The position numbers were made by a program, and so were the translations under genes. Below are positions 33,758 through 41,484 of a stretch of DNA of 42,992 nt, in pieces. The notes below the pieces were generated by a model. The model ran no database searches. It was not told the origin of the DNA and saw only the letters and a list, made by a program, of their open reading frames with translations. The first letter of the stretch is position 1. Every line of letters begins with the position of its first letter. The stretch lies in NCBI GenBank assembly GCA_946221825.1, contig CAMINA010000001.1, positions 1-42,992 on the forward strand, written 5' to 3'. The DNA comes from an uncultured Nesterenkonia sp. (GTDB lineage Bacteria > Actinomycetota > Actinomycetes > Actinomycetales > Micrococcaceae).

Positions 33758-35215
33758 ATGACGCGCACGAAGTTTCGCCGCTGGTGGCGGCTCTTCACCG
33801 TTCGGGGCTGGATCCTGACCGCTGTCATCGGCCTGGCGGCGTTGGCCATGTCCACAGCCGGCTACACGGCTCATCTCATCCAGGACCTGCGTGTGGAGGC
33901 GCGGGTGGACGACGAGCTCCGCGCGTCGGCCGAGCAGTTCCGCCTGCTGGCCGAATCCGGAGTCGATCCCGCCACCGGTGAGCCCCTGGGCTCGCCCACC
34001 GATCTGGTGCGGGTGGCCACAGGTCGTCAGGTCCCCGGCAGCAACGGTGGGGTGTTGGGCATCGTGGACGGAAGGGCGGTCTACACCTCCTCAGTGGCAC
34101 CGCTGGATCTGGGGGCGGATACGGAGTTCGAGGACGCTCTGCGGCCGCTGACGGAAGAGGACGAGCCCGTGGTGGAGACCATCCGAACGGCGCAGACCAC
34201 CTATCGTGTGGCAGTGATTCCGGCCCATGGCGAGGGCGGGAGAGAAGAGGATGGGGGAGAGCAGGCAGCTCTGGCGTTGGCCTATGACCTGGACGCCGAG
34301 AAGCGCGACTTCTCGGAGATCTTCTGGGTCTATGCGGCGGTCTCTGCCGGCTCTCTGGGTGTAGTGGCGCTGGTCGGGTGGGCCGTGGCGGGTCGGCTGC
34401 TGCGCCCGGTCCGAGTTCTGGCCGACTCGGCGCGGAGGATCGGGCGTGAGGACCTCTCCGAGCGGATCCCTGTCACCGGCGAGGACGACCTGGCTGAGAT
34501 GACCCGGTCGGTCAATGAGATGCTTGAGCGCCTCGACGGAGCCTTTGCCGCGCAGCGGCAGCTGGTCAACGACGTCAGCCACGAACTGCGCACCCCGCTG
34601 ACCGTGATCAGTGGCCACCTGCAGGTGATGGACACCGCCGACGAGGCGGACGTCCGGGAGGCTCGAGACCTGACGCTGGACGAGGTCCAACGGATGAATC
34701 GCGTGATCGATGATCTGCTCACATTGGCCACAGCCGAACATCCGCAGTTCCTGCGCCCGGAGCCCACAGAGACGGAAGCACTGACGGAGGAGATCTTCGA
34801 GAAGGTCACTGGGCTGGGTGGACGTTCCTTCTCGCTCGGGTCCCATGCGCGGGGCCCGGTCGTGGTGGATCGTCAGCGCATCACCCAGGCGGTGCTGCAG
34901 CTGGCGGCCAACGCCGTGAAGTTCTCAGAGCCCGACTCAGCGATCGTGGTGGGCTCCAGAGCTGTCGGAGGCGATATCGAGCTATGGATCCGGGACGAGG
35001 GTCCTGGTATCCGTGAAGAGGACCGGGAGAAGATCTTCGAGCGGTTCGGACGGGCCGAGCCCTCCAAGCCCGGGGCCGGGTTGGGGCTCCCGATCGTCGC
35101 CGCCATCGCCCAGGCCCATGGGGGAGAGGTGCGCTGCGATTCAGAAGTGGGCAAGGGATCGACGTTCACGCTGCGGCTGCCGCGCAGCGGGCCCGCCGGT
35201 GTCGCGGCTGACTGA
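33758..35215 (+). CDS. Orphan membrane sensor histidine kinase
   Basis: A 485-residue histidine kinase with two membrane segments (about 17-40 and 192-214) around a roughly 150-residue sensor loop, a HAMP domain (about 215-268), a HisKA domain with the phosphorylated His275 in NDVSHELRTPLTV, and a HATPase domain with LAANAVKFSE, DEGPGI and GAGLGLPIVAAIA. ATG 33758 is preceded by GGGAGA. No response regulator gene is next to it: upstream lies a divergent phosphotransferase-like gene, downstream a convergent acidic-protein gene whose stop codon abuts its own. The signal is unknown. Confidence 0.9.
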   Translation: MTRTKFRRWWRLFTVRGWILTAVIGLAALAMSTAGYTAHLIQDLRVEARVDDELRASAEQFRLLAESGVDPATGEPLGSPTDLVRVATGRQVPGSNGGVLGIVDGRAVYTSSVAPLDLGADTEFEDALRPLTEEDEPVVETIRTAQTTYRVAVIPAHGEGGREEDGGEQAALALAYDLDAEKRDFSEIFWVYAAVSAGSLGVVALVGWAVAGRLLRPVRVLADSARRIGREDLSERIPVTGEDDLAEMTRSVNEMLERLDGAFAAQRQLVNDVSHELRTPLTVISGHLQVMDTADEADVREARDLTLDEVQRMNRVIDDLLTLATAEHPQFLRPEPTETEALTEEIFEKVTGLGGRSFSLGSHARGPVVVDRQRITQAVLQLAANAVKFSEPDSAIVVGSRAVGGDIELWIRDEGPGIREEDREKIFERFGRAEPSKPGAGLGLPIVAAIAQAHGGEVRCDSEVGKGSTFTLRLPRSGPAGVAAD

Positions 35216-35686
35216 TCAGGAGTCCACGCTGGGGGCCGACCAGGTCTCCGCGCTGGGTGCAGACCAAGTCTCGGGAGTGGGCGGGGTGTCATAGCTGACC
35301 GCCGGCGGCGGTGCCACCGGCTGCTGAGACGCCGGAGCCTCGTAGGTCTGGTCGGGGTTCTGTTCCGCAGCGTCCTCATCCGGCTGGGGCGAAGACTCCG
35401 CCGTCTCCCCCGTCGCCTCCTCGTCGGGGGCAGGGGCTGCGGCCTCATCCTCGGGCTCGCCTCCACCTTCACCGTCGGGCTCGCCTCCACCTTCACCGTC
35501 GGGCTCGCCCTCGGTGTGTTCCAGGGCAGGGCTGGTGGATTCGGAAGACCGCGTGGACACTTCGACGGCGGGTCCCAGATCAACTCGGTCCTCAGCATCG
35601 GAGAGGGTGGCCGCCAGGGCGGTGCCGGCACCGATGGTGACCAGCCCCAACGCTCCGGTCACCACCCAGGTGGTCTGCCTGCTCAC
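35216..35686 (-). CDS. Exported acidic repeat protein
   Basis: A 156-residue protein with an N-terminal hydrophobic segment (about 7-26, WVVTGALGLVTIGAGTALAA) that is a signal peptide or anchor, followed by an almost wholly disordered acidic stretch. Two copies of EPDGEGGG are encoded by a perfect 24-base tandem repeat (35453-35500, with part of a third). Near the C-terminus PETWSAPSAETWSAPSVDS is another repeat. GTG 35686 is preceded by GAGGAGATT. No domain is recognised; such proteins often sit in the wall. Its stop codon touches that of the convergent sensor kinase gene. Confidence 0.6.
   Translation of the reverse strand: MSRQTTWVVTGALGLVTIGAGTALAATLSDAEDRVDLGPAVEVSTRSSESTSPALEHTEGEPDGEGGGEPDGEGGGEPEDEAAAPAPDEEATGETAESSPQPDEDAAEQNPDQTYEAPASQQPVAPPPAVSYDTPPTPETWSAPSAETWSAPSVDS
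35453..35512. repeat. 24-base tandem repeat, two and a half copies
   Basis: Units at 35453-35476 and 35477-35500 are identical and a partial third copy follows; each codes EPDGEGGG on the reverse strand. Such repeats expand and contract readily. Confidence 0.8.
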
Positions 35687-35778
35687 GGGAATCTCCTCAC
35701 AACGCAGCTGCTCTGATGGTCTCTCTCAGTCTGAGAGTCGAACATGAGAGCCGGATGAGAAAGGTGAGCCGTACAGGC

Positions 35779-36386
35779 TCAGACGCCGGCCTCGTACTTC
35801 TCCAGCTGAAGGTCAGCGGTCTCCTCGAGGTAGTCATCGCCCTCGCCCATGGAGACGACCATCAGGGTGTTTGCGCCGTACTGGAGGGTGAGGACGCTCA
35901 GATCGAACTCTGCTGCGGGCTCCCCGCCCATCGACGTGGCTGAGCTGAGGACCATGCCCTCCCAATCGCCGTGCTCCAGGTGCTCGAAGGAGTGCTCGTT
36001 GATCATTCCCATCTCTTCGTCCTCCTGGGTGAAGGTCTCGCCTTCGCACTCCTGGATCAGGTCATAGCCGTCGGAGGTGTCGATCTCCTCGGAGGAGCTC
36101 ATGATGCCGGTCTGCAGCAAGCTGGGAGTCTGAGACTCCATGTTCCACAGGCCCTGGTTGAGGACGGTGGTGACCTCAGGGCCGTGGCGCCCTCCTCGGC
36201 CTCCTCCGCGGCCTCGTCGCCGTCGGTGTCCTCACCGTTCTCCTCGGTCTCCTCAGCTGCAGGCTCCTCAGCGGCCGCGTCATCAGCAGGCGCGTCGTCG
36301 GCGTCGTCATCGCCGCAGGCGGTGAGGAAGAGCGCCGAGACGCTCAGAACTGCGGTGCCTCACCAGAGTCGCTTGGTCGTGTCCAT
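35779..36386 (-). pseudogene. Lipoprotein gene broken by a stop codon and a frameshift
   Basis: The reading frame from ATG 36386 (AAAGGAAA upstream) codes MDTTKRLW, then hits TGA at 36360-36362, then resumes in the same frame as GTAVLSVSALFLTACGDDD, a clear lipobox LTAC. After an acidic linker a second lesion near 36175-36192 (one base missing) is needed to reach the 120-residue frame ending at 35779 (EVTTVLNQGLW, then MESQTPSLLQTGIMSS onward to LQLEKYEAGV). Rejoined, it would be a lipoprotein of about 200 residues of unknown function. With two separate lesions it is very probably a pseudogene, unless the sequence is wrong twice. A shorter product starting at 36141 cannot be excluded. Confidence 0.8.
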
Positions 36387-36481
36387 TCCCCGAGTTTCCT
36401 TTCACCTGCCCCTGATGAGTGCCGGTGTGGCTCAGCTTACGACATGTGGGGTGGGCGGCGTGTTAAGCGAGAATGTCACCC

Positions 36482-36922
36482 ATGGCTCGTGACTCTGAGA
36501 ACCTGCAGCCGGACTTCCATGGTCCGCAGAAGCGCCGTCCGTTCACCCAGGCCCGTCCGCGACCGGTGCCGGTGTGGATCGTCTTCCTGATCCTCTTCGT
36601 CCAAGGCATGGCGGTGCTCTGGTACACGCTGGCGTCTGCGCTGACCTCCGATGAGGCGCTTCTGGACGCTGTAGGTGTGGTGGCGCTGGTGGTGCTCTAC
36701 GCGCTGCTCGGCGCGGTGCTGATGATCCTGGGGTTCCGCATCTTCATGGGAGCAGGCGGAGCGAGAACTCCGGCGATGGTGCTGGAGTTCATGGTGGTGG
36801 TGATCTCCTTCAGCTTCCTCTCCGGAGGAGCTGTGGGAGTGGGGCTGACGCTGCTGCTGCCGGCCGCGGTCGCACTGGTGCTGCTGTTCGTACGCCCCAC
36901 ACAGGAGTGGCTGGACAGGTGA
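36482..36922 (+). CDS. Small four-helix membrane protein
   Basis: A 146-residue protein with a hydrophilic N-terminal 30 residues and four hydrophobic segments (about 31-53, 63-85, 90-108, 112-137). The first helix holds PVPVWIVFLILFVQGMAVLW. There is no motif or domain I recognise. ATG 36482 is preferred; ATG 36473 would add three residues and both have only a weak GCGAGA upstream. TTAAGC at 36463-36468 could be a -10 box, giving an mRNA with almost no leader. It ends before a bidirectional terminator. Confidence 0.6.
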   Translation: MARDSENLQPDFHGPQKRRPFTQARPRPVPVWIVFLILFVQGMAVLWYTLASALTSDEALLDAVGVVALVVLYALLGAVLMILGFRIFMGAGGARTPAMVLEFMVVVISFSFLSGGAVGVGLTLLLPAAVALVLLFVRPTQEWLDR

Positions 36923-36927
36923 GAGAT

Positions 36928-36954
36928 GGCTGGGCAGATCTCGTCTGCCCAGCC
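36928..36954. terminator. Bidirectional terminator hairpin
   Basis: Perfect 11-base arms GGCTGGGCAGA (36928-36938) and TCTGCCCAGCC (36944-36954) with loop TCTCG, sitting between converging genes 36922 and 36986. Confidence 0.75.
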
Positions 36955-36985
36955 GCTCCGGCCCCTGCGGCGTCCGGTCTGCCCT

Positions 36986-37357
36986 TCAGTTGACCGGACC
37001 GGTCCACTTTTCGCCGGGGCCCTTGCCGGGTGCGTCCGGGACCAGAGACTCCTCGCGGAAGGCCAGCTGGAGGGAGCGCAGTCCGTCGCGCAAGGGAGCG
37101 GCATGGGTGGAGCCGACCTCCGGGGCGGCTGCGGTGATCAGCCCGGCCAGTGCGGTGATCAGCTTCCGGGCCTCGTCCAGGTCCTTCAGCTCGTCGTCCT
37201 TCAGCTCGTCGGCACGGGTGTCATCGGCCAGCCCAGTCTTCACCGCCGCTGCACTCATCAGGTGGACTGCGACGGTGTTGATCAGTTCGACCGCGGGAAC
37301 CTCTGCGATGTCACGCGCGGTCTGATCGGCCGCCGGGGGGAGATCTTCGTTCTGCAT
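36986..37357 (-). CDS. DUF1844 family protein
   Basis: A 123-residue protein with the DUF1844 core (DIAEVPAVELINTVAVHLMS, then a helix LDEARKLITALAGLITAAAP and LRDGLRSLQLAFREES). DUF1844 genes are found next to infC in many actinobacteria, as here, where it is divergent from infC; the function is not known. The N-terminal half is helical and the C-terminal tail charged. ATG 37357 is the only good start. The gene shares the short divergent region with the infC promoter. Confidence 0.8.
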   Translation of the reverse strand: MQNEDLPPAADQTARDIAEVPAVELINTVAVHLMSAAAVKTGLADDTRADELKDDELKDLDEARKLITALAGLITAAAPEVGSTHAAPLRDGLRSLQLAFREESLVPDAPGKGPGEKWTGPVN

Positions 37358-37367
37358 GCTGGTAAGC

Positions 37368-37402
37368 TTGTCACAGTCTTTGAGCGCACGCTAAACGTGC
37401 GC
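37368..37402 (+). promoter_or_regulatory. infC promoter with overlapping inverted repeat
   Basis: TTGTCA (37368-37373) and CTAAAC (37391-37396) are 17 bases apart, giving a start near 37403 and a 40-base leader. The 7-base inverted repeat GCGCACG / CGTGCGC (37384-37390 and 37396-37402, loop CTAAA) surrounds the -10 box and could bind a regulator. Confidence 0.6.
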
Positions 37403-37442
37403 GCACTTACTTCACAGCAGTCCACACACAGGAGTTAGACAG

Positions 37443-38150
37443 ATCAGCGAACCACGCATCAACAACCGGATCCGTGTACCGGAGGTCCGCCTCGTCGGCC
37501 CGCAGGGGGAACAGGTCGGCATCGTCAGAATCGAAGACGCTCTGAGGCTCGCCTCGGAGGCTGATCTCGACCTGGTCGAGGTGGCGCCGAACGCGAAACC
37601 GCCGGTCTGCAAGCTGATGGACTTCGGCAAGTGGAAGTACGAGGCTGCGGTGAAGGCCCGCGAGTCGCGGAAGAACCAGACCAGCACTCAGCTGAAGGAA
37701 GTCCGCTTCCGGCTCAAGATCGACGATCACGACTACGAGACCAAGGTCGGCCACGCTCGCCGCTTCCTCGAAGCCGGTGACAAGGTCAAGGCCATGATCC
37801 AGTTCCGCGGCCGCGAGCAGCAGCGTCCTGAGATGGGCGTCCGCCTGCTTCAGCGCTTCGCTCAGGACGTGGAGGACCTCGGCCAGGTTGAGTCCAACCC
37901 GCGTCAGGACGGCCGCCATATGGTCATGGTGGTCGGCCCGCTGAAGACCAAGGCTCAGGCCCGCAACGAGGCTCCCGACGATGAGGCCATGGACAACGAG
38001 GAGAACAAGGCTCGTGCCAAGGCCAAGCGTGAGGGCCGTGCTCGCAAGACGCAGGAGCGCCAGGAGCGGGTCTCCACCGATCAGAAGGATGTGAAGCCGC
38101 TGTCCAACTCGATGGCGGACTACCTTCCGGACGAGCTCAAGAACCTCTGA
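37443..38150 (+). CDS. infC: Translation initiation factor IF-3, probable ATC start
   Basis: IF3 binds the 30S subunit, blocks early joining of 50S and proofreads start codons. The 235-residue product reads ISEPRINNRIRVPEVRLVGP at the start, the expected IF3 N-terminus; the C-terminal domain has the EVRFRLKIDDHDYETK and KVKAMIQFRGREQ segments, and the last 55 residues are a charged tail typical of actinobacterial IF3. No ATG, GTG or TTG lies in frame between the stop at 37392 and this point, but AGGAG (37430-37434) sits eight bases before ATC 37443. infC of other bacteria starts at AUU/AUC for autoregulation, so this is accepted as genuine. A later ATG 37617 would lose the N-terminal domain. 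rpmI and rplT follow. Confidence 0.9.
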   Translation: MSEPRINNRIRVPEVRLVGPQGEQVGIVRIEDALRLASEADLDLVEVAPNAKPPVCKLMDFGKWKYEAAVKARESRKNQTSTQLKEVRFRLKIDDHDYETKVGHARRFLEAGDKVKAMIQFRGREQQRPEMGVRLLQRFAQDVEDLGQVESNPRQDGRHMVMVVGPLKTKAQARNEAPDDEAMDNEENKARAKAKREGRARKTQERQERVSTDQKDVKPLSNSMADYLPDELKNL

Positions 38151-38155
38151 GCGGC

Positions 38156-38336
38156 TCCGGCGGAGGAGACTCCGCCGGAAGAGCTCGGCGAAGGACCTGG
38201 TAGACTTGTCTGTCGGGTTTGCTGCGACGTGCCCCATGTGGGTGCGTCGCAGACCTATGAAAAGGGATCCCACCGGGTTTCGTGCCCGTTGAGCGATCCA
38301 CCTCTGCACCGCCGGTGCCCTCCTGGAGGGTGCCGG
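38156..38336 (+). ncRNA. rpmI leader with three hairpins
   Basis: The 230 bases between infC and rpmI contain a hairpin with 10-base arms and a GAGA loop (38156-38179), a hairpin with outer arms TGCGACG/CGTCGCA (38223-38229 and 38245-38251), and an 11-base hairpin (38312-38322 with 38326-38336). A TAGACT hexamer at 38201-38206, preceded by TGG, may be an internal promoter. In other bacteria the infC-rpmI-rplT leaders bind L20 for feedback control; the same role is an inference. Confidence 0.5.
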
Positions 38337-38380
38337 TTCCCAGGTGTTGCAGGTCCGTACGATGTAAGGAGAACGGCGCT

Positions 38381-38575
38381 ATGCCGAAGATGAAGACCCA
38401 CAGCGGGGCCAAGAAGCGCTTCAAGATCACCGGTTCCGGCAAGATCAAGCGCCAGCAGGCCAACCGCCGCCACTACCTGGAGCACAAGTCTTCCCGTCTG
38501 ACCCGTCGTCTGGCCGGTGACCGCATCGTCACCAAGGCCGACGAGAAGCGCATCAAGCGCATGCTGGGCCTCTGA
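38381..38575 (+). CDS. rpmI: 50S ribosomal protein L35
   Basis: A 64-residue L35 with the typical MPKMKTHSGAKKRFKITGSG start and KRIKRMLGL end. Highly basic, with AAGGAG about ten bases upstream. It sits in the standard order infC-rpmI-rplT. Confidence 0.97.
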   Translation: MPKMKTHSGAKKRFKITGSGKIKRQQANRRHYLEHKSSRLTRRLAGDRIVTKADEKRIKRMLGL

Positions 38576-38625
38576 GCCCCAGCCGGAACACCGCGAAGAC
38601 TTAAAGAACTCACAGGAGACAGACG

Positions 38626-39012
38626 ATGGCACGAGTGAAAAGGGCCGTGAACGCCCACAAGAAGCGCCGCAAGGTCCTCGACAGGGCCTCCGGCTACCGC
38701 GGACAGCGCTCCCGCCTGTACCGCAAGGCCAAGGAGCAGCTGCTCCACAGCTACACCTACAACTACCAGCACCGCAAGAAGCGCAAGGGCGACTTCCGCC
38801 GCCTGTGGATCCAGCGCATCAACGCTGCCGCACGCGCCAACGGCATGACCTACAACCGCTTCATCCAGGGCCTCAAGGGCGCTGGGGTCGAGGTCGACCG
38901 TCGCATGCTGGCCGAGCTGGCCGTCTCCGACGCCGCTGCCTTCAAGGCACTGGTGGAGACTGCGCGCCAGGGTCTGCCGGAGGACGTGAACGCCCCCAAG
39001 GCCGCCGCGTGA
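38626..39012 (+). CDS. rplT: 50S ribosomal protein L20
   Basis: A 128-residue L20, an early-assembly protein of the large subunit that in other bacteria also represses its own operon. It starts MARVKRAVNAHKKRRKVLDR and has the RGQRSRLYRKAKEQ and WIQRINAAARANGMTYN segments of the family. CAGGAGACAGACG precedes the ATG. The last gene of the infC operon, followed by a strong terminator. Confidence 0.97.
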   Translation: MARVKRAVNAHKKRRKVLDRASGYRGQRSRLYRKAKEQLLHSYTYNYQHRKKRKGDFRRLWIQRINAAARANGMTYNRFIQGLKGAGVEVDRRMLAELAVSDAAAFKALVETARQGLPEDVNAPKAAA

Positions 39013-39036
39013 TCCGCAGCCTCTCGCAGGCGCTCT

Positions 39037-39074
39037 GACGGCGCCCGTTCCCTTCACAGGGAGCGGGCGCCGTC
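39037..39074 (+). terminator. Terminator of the infC-rpmI-rplT operon
   Basis: Sixteen-base arms (39037-39052 and 39059-39074) with one G-U pair and loop TTCACA, followed by a G/T-rich stretch. It begins 25 bases after rplT. Confidence 0.85.
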
Positions 39075-39079
39075 GTCGT

Positions 39080-39146
39080 TGTGTGGGCAGTTCCAGGCGT
39101 TCTGAACCCACGACGCCGGCTGAGAGCGCCTCAAACTGCCCACACA
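39080..39146. repeat. Long imperfect palindrome after the rplT terminator
   Basis: Arms 39080-39105 and 39121-39146 match over 26 positions with four mismatches; the outer 13 bases (TGTGTGGGCAGTT and its complement) pair perfectly. A 15-base spacer separates them. It is independent of the rplT terminator just before it. No known class was recognised; it may be a copy of a dispersed palindromic element. Confidence 0.6.
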
Positions 39147-39210
39147 GCTGAAGAGCGCGCGTATGCGACTCCTGGGCGCCCGTCCACCGTGTATCTGTGC
39201 ATGAGGGAGA

Positions 39211-40158
39211 ATGGTGTCTGTGACTGACGAACATGTGCTGAGCAATCCGACCGCTGACCGGGTCAAGAAGGTCGCCTCCCTCGCCTCCCGGGCCGGACGC
39301 CGCAAGCAGGGGCTCTTCCTGGCCGAAGGCCCCCAGCCGGTGCGCGAGGCGTTGGCCCTGTGGCTGCGCCGCTGGGAGGAGGAGCCCCGCGGGGAGAAGG
39401 AGGAGACCCAGGGCCTGCCCCGTCTGGACGCCCTCTACTTCGATCCCGCCGCGCTCAGCCGCCACACCGAGGTGGAGGCGCTGCTGGACCAGGTCCGCGG
39501 TGTGCTCTTCGATCCGGAGCAGGACCTGCCCCGAGAGGCACGGATCTTTCTGCGCGAGGCCACCCCGGAGGTTCTGCGCGCGATGGGCGACGCCGAGACC
39601 TCTCAGGGTATGGCGGCGGTCTGCACCATCCCGCAGCCCACGGAAGAGCTTCCGAAGCTGCACCTGGGCGCCGCGCTGCTCGGCGTCCAGGACCCCGGCA
39701 ACACCGGCACCATCATCCGTGCCGCCGACGCCGCCGGTGCTGACGCCGTCGTGCTCACCCCGGGCAGCTCGGATCCTTGGGCTCCCAAGGTGGTCCGCTC
39801 CGCGGCAGGATCACACTTCCATCTGCCGATCCGGCCCGGAACGGAGCTCGAGGACTTCCTCGGCACGGTCCGCGGCCAGGGCACACAGATCCTCGCCGCC
39901 GATGGGGGAGGGGAGGCCGCACTCCCGGCTCTGGAGCAACCGCAGAATCCGACCGTCTGGCTCTTCGGCAATGAGGCGCACGGTCTCTCTGAGGAGGAGA
40001 AGGCGGCTGCTGATCAGCGGGTCACGATCCCGCTCTACGGCCGTGCGGAGTCGCTCAACGTGGCCACCGCCGCCGCCGTCTGCCTCTACCACTCGGCCAC
40101 TGCGCAGAATTCCGGCGCAGCGCAGAACTCCGGAACTGCCCAGCACGCAGAGCAGTGA
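39211..40158 (+). CDS. TrmH/SpoU-type RNA 2'-O-methyltransferase
   Basis: A 315-residue SPOUT-fold methyltransferase that moves a methyl group from S-adenosylmethionine to a ribose 2'-OH in rRNA or tRNA. The N-terminal RNA-binding part (NPTADRVKKVASLASRAGRR) is followed by motif 1 VQDPGNTGTIIRAADAAGAD, motif 2 WLFGNEAHGLS and motif 3 IPLYGRAESLNVATAAAVCL. The C-terminal 20 residues are QNSG repeats. ATG 39211 is nearly touching the GAGGGAGA site, so GTG 39220 is a realistic alternative start. It overlaps the RNHCP gene by four bases and lies where such genes usually follow rplT. Confidence 0.9.
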   Translation: MVSVTDEHVLSNPTADRVKKVASLASRAGRRKQGLFLAEGPQPVREALALWLRRWEEEPRGEKEETQGLPRLDALYFDPAALSRHTEVEALLDQVRGVLFDPEQDLPREARIFLREATPEVLRAMGDAETSQGMAAVCTIPQPTEELPKLHLGAALLGVQDPGNTGTIIRAADAAGADAVVLTPGSSDPWAPKVVRSAAGSHFHLPIRPGTELEDFLGTVRGQGTQILAADGGGEAALPALEQPQNPTVWLFGNEAHGLSEEEKAAADQRVTIPLYGRAESLNVATAAAVCLYHSATAQNSGAAQNSGTAQHAEQ

Positions 40159-40478
40159 GCTACTCACCCACCACCCGCCAGCAGGAGAACACCGGATTCG
40201 ACTGTGTCCACTGCGGGAAGACCATCCCCAGGCACAGCGCGGGCAGCTATCGAAATCACTGCCCGCGCTGCCTGTGGTCCCGCCACGTGGACGTCATTCC
40301 GGGGGACCGGGCCGCCGACTGTGAGGCTGAGATGGAACCGGTCGGCGTCGACCATTCCGGGAAGAAGGGCTACATCCTCATCCACCGCTGCACCGCCTGC
40401 GGCGCCCAGGACCGGAACCGTCTGGCACCGGATGACGATATGGATGCGGTCATCGCGCTGCAGCGCCCCCGTTTCTGA
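40155..40478 (+). CDS. RNHCP domain protein
   Basis: A 107-residue protein with the RNHCP domain: two CxxC pairs (FDCVHCGK near residue 16 and HCPRCLWSRH near 36) plus RCTACGAQDRNRL at about 80, with the name-giving RNHCP stretch. The cysteines probably bind zinc. Its function is unknown. GTG 40155 overlaps the stop of the methyltransferase gene in GTGA, so the genes are coupled. It ends before a bidirectional hairpin. Confidence 0.85.
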   Translation: MSYSPTTRQQENTGFDCVHCGKTIPRHSAGSYRNHCPRCLWSRHVDVIPGDRAADCEAEMEPVGVDHSGKKGYILIHRCTACGAQDRNRLAPDDDMDAVIALQRPRF

Positions 40479-40525
40479 CGACACCCACCGGGGTCACCTC
40501 CCACTGAGCACCACCCCCACACGAG

Positions 40526-40561
40526 TGCGGCGGCCCGCCCCTTGCAGGACGGACCGCCGCA
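40526..40561. terminator. Bidirectional terminator hairpin
   Basis: Twelve-base arms (40526-40537 and 40550-40561) with one C-A mismatch and a 12-base loop, in the gap between converging RNHCP and ectD genes. Confidence 0.65.
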
Positions 40562-40581
40562 GCGGGGAACAGGCGCTCAGA

Positions 40582-41484
40582 TCAGCGTCCGGCCGGTGTG
40601 AAGTCCCGGCTGCCCAGGAAGTCCGGGCGCGGGGAGGGAGCCGCGAAGGGCTCCACCGGAGTGTTCTCCACCGAGTTGTAGACGATGAAGACATTGGACC
40701 GCGGGTACGGGGTCACATTGCCATTGGAGGCGTGCATGCAGTTGCTGTCGAACATGACAGCACCGCCTGCCGGGCCTTCCAGCACGTCGATGCCGAACCG
40801 GTCGGCGAACTCGGTCAGCGTCTCCGGCTCCGGCACACCGGCGCCCTGCATGACCAGCGACTTCTGGTGGTTGTCCTCCGGGGTCTCGCCCACAGCACTG
40901 ATGTAGTGCTTATGGGAGCCTGGCATGATCATCAGCGGACCGTTGAAGGAGTAGTTGTCGGTCAGCGAGATGGAGATGGACACCGCCCGGGGACTCGGCA
41001 TGCCGTCCTCGGCGTGCCAGGTCTCGAAGTCCGAGTGCCAGGTGAAGTCCTTGCCCACGAACCCGGGCTTGTAGTTGATGCGGCTCTGGTGGATGTAGAC
41101 GTCCGAGCCCAGGATCTGCCGGGCGCGGTCCACCACACGCGGATCGTTGGCGATCTTGGAGAAGATCTCGTTGCTGCGGTGGATGTCGAAGATCGAGCGC
41201 ACCTCATCGGACTTCGCCTCGACCACTGTCCGCTCGTCCTGCTTCACCGTAGGATCCTCGGCCAGTCGCTTGAGCTCGTCCTTGAAGAGCTGCAGCTCCT
41301 CTGCGGTGATGAGCTGATCGATGCTCAGGTAGCCCTTCTCATCGAAGCTGCGCAGGGTGTCTGCGTCGAAGGGCCCCTGGTCTGCGGTTCCCTGCACCAC
41401 CGGATCGCGGCGGGGGATGACCTGGGAGTTGTTCTGGCGAGTGGGGTAGAGATCCTCCACAGCAGCCTGAATAGTAGTCGTCAC
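40582..41484 (-). CDS. ectD: Ectoine 5-hydroxylase EctD
   Basis: A 300-residue non-haem iron, 2-oxoglutarate-dependent dioxygenase that turns the osmolyte ectoine into 5-hydroxyectoine. The iron ligands are His150 and Asp152 in FTWHSDFETWHAEDG and His251 in DSNCMHASNGN; the co-substrate-binding region includes RAVSISISLTDN and RSNVFIVYNS. Length matches the family. GTG 41484 was chosen because AGGAGGG lies nine bases upstream and it gives a standard EctD length, against a longer TTG start at 41535. The ectoine genes ectA, ectB and ectC are absent from the window. Confidence 0.95.
   Translation of the reverse strand: MTTTIQAAVEDLYPTRQNNSQVIPRRDPVVQGTADQGPFDADTLRSFDEKGYLSIDQLITAEELQLFKDELKRLAEDPTVKQDERTVVEAKSDEVRSIFDIHRSNEIFSKIANDPRVVDRARQILGSDVYIHQSRINYKPGFVGKDFTWHSDFETWHAEDGMPSPRAVSISISLTDNYSFNGPLMIMPGSHKHYISAVGETPEDNHQKSLVMQGAGVPEPETLTEFADRFGIDVLEGPAGGAVMFDSNCMHASNGNVTPYPRSNVFIVYNSVENTPVEPFAAPSPRPDFLGSRDFTPAGR

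Noticed and set aside
36360..36362. The TGA in the lipoprotein gene as a selenocysteine codon
   Set aside because: It lies in the signal peptide, has no selenocysteine insertion structure nearby and the gene has a second lesion.
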